A DNA stretch of 9,718 nt from Deltaproteobacteria bacterium RIFOXYA12_FULL_61_11 (GTDB taxonomy: Bacteria > Bdellovibrionota_F > JAHFAK01 > YA12-FULL-61-11). The translations under genes were made by a program, and so were the position numbers. Each line of letters begins with the position of its first letter. Position 1 is the first letter of the stretch. The notes beneath the pieces are model-generated. The model was given only the letters and a program-made list of their open reading frames with translations, did no database searches and was not told where the DNA came from. The stretch is taken from the NCBI GenBank assembly GCA_001799195.1, contig MGSU01000034.1, positions 1 to 9,718 on the forward strand. Reading direction: 5' to 3'. Shown here piece after piece: positions 6,733 through 9,718 of this stretch.

Positions 6733-7405
6733 GACCTTCATCGAGGTACGCAACCTCACGAAGACCTACACCAAGGCAGGTCAGGTCATCGAGGTCCTCC
6801 ACGGCCTGAACCTCTCCATCGGCAAGGGCGAGGTCGTGGCCGTGACCGGGGTGTCGGGAGTCGGGAAGAGTACCCTCTTGCACCTCCTCGGCGGCCTCGA
6901 CCGTCCGGACAGCGGGACCATCTCGTACGCCGGCCAGGACCTTCTCGCCCTCTCCGACCGCAAGCGGTGCGCGTTCCGCAACCAGACCATCGGCTTCATC
7001 TTCCAGTTCCACCACCTGTTGCAAGAGTTCTCGGCCCTCGAGAACGTCATTGTCCCGGGCATGATCCGCGGAGGCCGTAAAACGCTCCTCCTCGACCGCG
7101 CCAGGGAATTGCTCGAAGCGGTGGGTCTGGGAAACAGGCTGCACCATCGTCCGACCGAACTCTCCGGCGGCGAACAACAACGGGTGGCCATCGCCCGCGC
7201 CCTAGCCCTCTCTCCCGGCGTGGTCCTCGCCGACGAGCCGACCGGGAACCTCGATCCGGCGACCGGGAAGCGCATCCACGAGCTCCTGCTGACGCTGCAG
7301 GCCCGCGAGGGTACGACCCTGATCTTCGTCACCCACAACCGCGAATTGGTCACTCCGAAGACCCGGTTGGTCAGACTCGAACGAGGGGGGCTCGTTGAAG
7401 CGTAG
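6725..7405 (+). CDS. lolD: Lipoprotein-releasing ABC transporter ATP-binding protein LolD
   Basis: 226 residues, the usual LolD length. It hydrolyses ATP at the cytoplasmic face to drive lipoprotein release through LolC. All ABC ATPase motifs are present: Walker A GVSGVGKST (42-50), the Q-loop around Q94, signature LSGGEQQ (146-152), Walker B VVLADEP with the catalytic Glu (166-172), D-loop NLD (175-177) and H-loop His204. The ATG lies inside the end of lolC in ATGAGTGA, an 8-base overlap that suggests translational coupling. The 3' end in turn overlaps the start of bamA. The MacB/FtsE group shares the fold, but the direct link to a LolC-type permease and bamA makes LolD the best call. Confidence 0.95.
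   Translation: MSETFIEVRNLTKTYTKAGQVIEVLHGLNLSIGKGEVVAVTGVSGVGKSTLLHLLGGLDRPDSGTISYAGQDLLALSDRKRCAFRNQTIGFIFQFHHLLQEFSALENVIVPGMIRGGRKTLLLDRARELLEAVGLGNRLHHRPTELSGGEQQRVAIARALALSPGVVLADEPTGNLDPATGKRIHELLLTLQAREGTTLIFVTHNRELVTPKTRLVRLERGGLVEA
7384..7390 (+). promoter_or_regulatory. Ribosome binding site supporting a TTG start for bamA
   Basis: The purine run GAGGGGGG (from about 7383 to 7390) ends four bases before TTG at 7395, inside the last codons of lolD. No ATG or GTG in the bamA frame nearby gives a complete signal peptide, so this site decides the start. Confidence 0.6.
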
Positions 7406-9718
7406 GTTGCTTCCCCTGCTCCTCCTCTGCCTCTGGGCGGGTACGGGACTCGCCCAGGAGCAGGTCGATCGGACGCCCGGCGACGGCTCCGACGACGTCT
7501 CGGGCGAGGCTTCCTCCGACGAAACCGTCCCCGAACAGGTCGTCCCCCCGCCGGTCATGGCCGGCGATGTCTCTCCCGATCAAGCCTCCCCCGCCGTGGA
7601 ACTCGAGGAACTCGAGGTCGCACCAAAGCCCTCGGCCCCCCAGCCCTCCGGACCGATCGTGCGGGGCATCGCGGTCGAGGGCAATCGGCGGATCGAGACC
7701 GCGGCCATCCTGGCTCGTATCGGTACGACGGTCGGCACGCCGCTGGACCGCCGCCGCCTTTCGGACGACCTCAAGGCCATCTACGAACTCGGCTATTTCG
7801 AGGAGGTCGAGGTCCTCGACCACGGTCGGGACGGGGACGCGGACCTGATCCTCAGGGTCGTGGAGAAGCGTTCGATCAAGACCGTGACCTTCCGCGGCAA
7901 CGAGGAGATCAAGGCCGACGATCTCACCTCGGCCATCGGCACCCAGAAGTTCGGGCTGCTCGATCAGCACACCCTGGCCGAGGACGTGGGCAAGATTCTT
8001 CAGAAATACACCGACAAGGGCTATTTCCTGGTCCGGGTCAAACCCGAGATCGCGGACCTGCCCGAGAACCAAGCCGAGGTCGTCTTCGTCATCGAGGAGA
8101 ACCAACCGCTGGTGATCCGGCGCATCAACTTCGTCGGCAACCACTTCTACACCGAGGACGAGCTGCGCGGCTGGATCGAGACCAAGGAGGGAGGCATCAT
8201 GGCCCTCTTCCAGGGCATGGGTAGCTCGGTCGGCTCCTACAAACAGGAGCTCTTCGAGATCGACAAGCAACGGCTGTTGTACCAATACCTGCGCAAGGGG
8301 TTCGTCAACGTCAAGGTCGCCGAGCCCGAGGTGGCCATCGCCCCGGACCGCAAGGGCCTCTACCTGACCATCCGTCTGGAGGAAGGCGAGCAGTACACGG
8401 TCACGAGCATCGATTTCAGCGGGGACCTGATCCGGGACAAGGACGAATTCCACGCCCTCCTGCAGAGCCGGACCGACGAGCTGTTCAACTACGAAGTGAT
8501 CCAGAAGGACCTCCAGCGTATCTCCTTGGTCTATCAAGACGAGGGGTATGCCTTTCCCAACATCATCCCCCGCACCCACACCAACGACGAACAACACACC
8601 CTGCGCCTGGACTTCCAGGTCCAGAAGGGGCTGAAGACCACGGTCGAGCGCATCGACATCCTCGGCAACCACTCGACGCGGGACAAGATCATCAGGCGGC
8701 AGATCCTCATCGCCGAAGGCGAGCTGTACCACGCCTCCAAACTGAAGGAGAGCGAGTTCAACCTGCGCAGTCTCGGGTTCTTCAAAGAGGTCAAGATCAC
8801 GCACAAGACCGGCTCGGCCGAGGATCGCCTGATCCTGCTCGTGGAGGTGACCGAGGAGAACACCGGAACCTTCACCGTCGGAGCGGCGTTCAACACCCTG
8901 GAAAACTTCCAGTTCATCGCCCAGATCCAGAAGGCCAACCTCCTGGGTTACGGCTGGACGATCAACCTCAGCGCCCGCATGGGCGGTCGCAGCAAACTGT
9001 TCCAGGTCAACTTCGTCGAGCCGTATCTCCTCGACAGCGAGGTTCAGCTCTCCCTGGACGCCTTCAACCAGGAGAACCGGTTCAACGATTTCTCGACCCT
9101 GCGCCAGGGCGGGGGCGCGACCCTGGGGTATCCGATCTATCGGCCCTATTACCGGGTCAGCGGCGGGTACAACCTCGAGAACGTCGAACTCTCGAATCTG
9201 ACCGACTTCCAGAAGAACCTCTTCAAGGACGGGCTCACCAGCGCTGTGGTCCTCTCGGTGTGGAGAGATTCCCGCATTCGCATCAGCATGTTCCAAACCC
9301 TCTCCGGCACCTTCACCTCGGCCTCGACCCGGTATGCCGGCACCTTCCTCGGCGGCGACCATTCGTTCGTCGAGTACACGCTCAAGCACCTCCACCACTA
9401 CCCGGTCTACGACGGCGACCTGCCGCTGATCGGCGGTTCGCAGATCGAACTCCGCAGCCGCCTGCGCTACCTCGCCTCGGTCAACGGCAAACCCGTCCCC
9501 CTGCACGAACGGTACTTCCCCGGCGGGATCAACTCGATGCGCGGCTTCGATTTCCGTTCCCTCGGCCCGGCCATCTACGTCGCCTCGGGCGCAGACCCCA
9601 ACTCCTTCGTGCGCAAGAAGTTCCGCATCGGCGGGAACAAGGAATTCGTCCTCAATCTCGAGTACATCATGCCGCTCTTCCGCGAGCAGAACATCCTCTG
9701 GGTGACCTTCTTCGACCT
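7395..9718 (+). CDS. bamA: Outer-membrane protein assembly factor BamA (3' end beyond window)
   Basis: 774 codons are present and the gene continues past the right edge. BamA inserts beta-barrel proteins into the outer membrane. I place the start at TTG 7395, which yields MKRRLLPLLLLCLWAGTGLA and cleavage before Gln21. Residues 21-87 form an acidic, Pro/Ser-rich linker. Five POTRA domains follow: about 88-158 (opening VRGIAVEGNRRIE), 159-235 (SIKTVTFRGNEEI), 237-327 (VIRRINFVGNHFY), 333-412 (YTVTSIDFSGDLI) and 413-487 (TVERIDILGNHST). The barrel begins near 490. It includes the conserved loop-6 RGF at 716-718 within GGINSMRGFDF, followed by IGGNKEFVLNLEY. Judging by where RGF falls in known BamA proteins, roughly 100-150 residues are missing. 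The start overlaps lolD by 11 bases, so the gene is probably translated from the lolC-lolD-bamA message. A 711-codon open frame on the opposite strand (7371-9506) is a shadow. Confidence 0.95.
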   Translation, partial: MKRRLLPLLLLCLWAGTGLAQEQVDRTPGDGSDDVSGEASSDETVPEQVVPPPVMAGDVSPDQASPAVELEELEVAPKPSAPQPSGPIVRGIAVEGNRRIETAAILARIGTTVGTPLDRRRLSDDLKAIYELGYFEEVEVLDHGRDGDADLILRVVEKRSIKTVTFRGNEEIKADDLTSAIGTQKFGLLDQHTLAEDVGKILQKYTDKGYFLVRVKPEIADLPENQAEVVFVIEENQPLVIRRINFVGNHFYTEDELRGWIETKEGGIMALFQGMGSSVGSYKQELFEIDKQRLLYQYLRKGFVNVKVAEPEVAIAPDRKGLYLTIRLEEGEQYTVTSIDFSGDLIRDKDEFHALLQSRTDELFNYEVIQKDLQRISLVYQDEGYAFPNIIPRTHTNDEQHTLRLDFQVQKGLKTTVERIDILGNHSTRDKIIRRQILIAEGELYHASKLKESEFNLRSLGFFKEVKITHKTGSAEDRLILLVEVTEENTGTFTVGAAFNTLENFQFIAQIQKANLLGYGWTINLSARMGGRSKLFQVNFVEPYLLDSEVQLSLDAFNQENRFNDFSTLRQGGGATLGYPIYRPYYRVSGGYNLENVELSNLTDFQKNLFKDGLTSAVVLSVWRDSRIRISMFQTLSGTFTSASTRYAGTFLGGDHSFVEYTLKHLHHYPVYDGDLPLIGGSQIELRSRLRYLASVNGKPVPLHERYFPGGINSMRGFDFRSLGPAIYVASGADPNSFVRKKFRIGGNKEFVLNLEYIMPLFREQNILWVTFFD

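Noticed and set aside
7371-9506. 711-codon open frame on the minus strand
   Set aside because: It lies wholly opposite bamA, whose POTRA domains and RGF motif are unmistakable. The translation is low-complexity Asp/Glu/Val/Leu/Gly, as expected antisense to biased GC-rich codons.
1-9718. tRNA, rRNA, CRISPR array or insertion sequence
   Set aside because: No repeat-spacer pattern, transposase motifs, terminal inverted repeats or RNA-gene signatures were seen.

Overview
The window is GC-rich DNA from a Gram-negative (diderm) bacterium. The right half carries lolC, lolD and bamA in that order, tightly overlapping. This core envelope-biogenesis cluster is common in Deltaproteobacteria-type lineages (Desulfobacterota, Geobacter-like, Myxococcota). 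No rRNA or other marker fixes the taxon, so the assignment is an inference from gene order and GC content.

Left region (9-4484, + strand): four consecutive genes, each with an N-terminal export signal and gaps of only 13-61 bases, probably one operon whose promoter lies before the window. Genes 1 and 2 are small secreted coiled-coil proteins that appear to be diverged tandem paralogs. Gene 3 has hydrophobic segments followed by a C-terminal LamG/concanavalin-like domain. Gene 4 is cysteine-containing with a glycine/alanine-rich hydrophobic hairpin. None matches a named family I can recognise beyond the LamG domain. The set looks like an undescribed envelope or secreted assembly, and is the most novel part of the window.

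Middle region (4490-5478): a minus-strand class I SAM-dependent methyltransferase converges on gene 4 with 5 bases between stop codons and diverges from lolC. About 350 bases separate the methyltransferase start from the lolC start. This stretch holds a 26-bp near-perfect palindrome just upstream of the methyltransferase, a plausible lolC promoter, a weaker divergent promoter candidate, and short minus-strand open frames that may be a leader ORF or a gene remnant.

Right region (5479-9718, + strand): lolC (permease) and lolD (ATPase) overlap by 8 bases. lolD overlaps bamA by 11 bases, with bamA starting at TTG. LolC/LolD power release of lipoproteins from the inner membrane, and BamA is the outer-membrane beta-barrel insertase, so this is an outer-membrane assembly operon. 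bamA runs off the right edge, and its frame is masked by a long antisense open frame.
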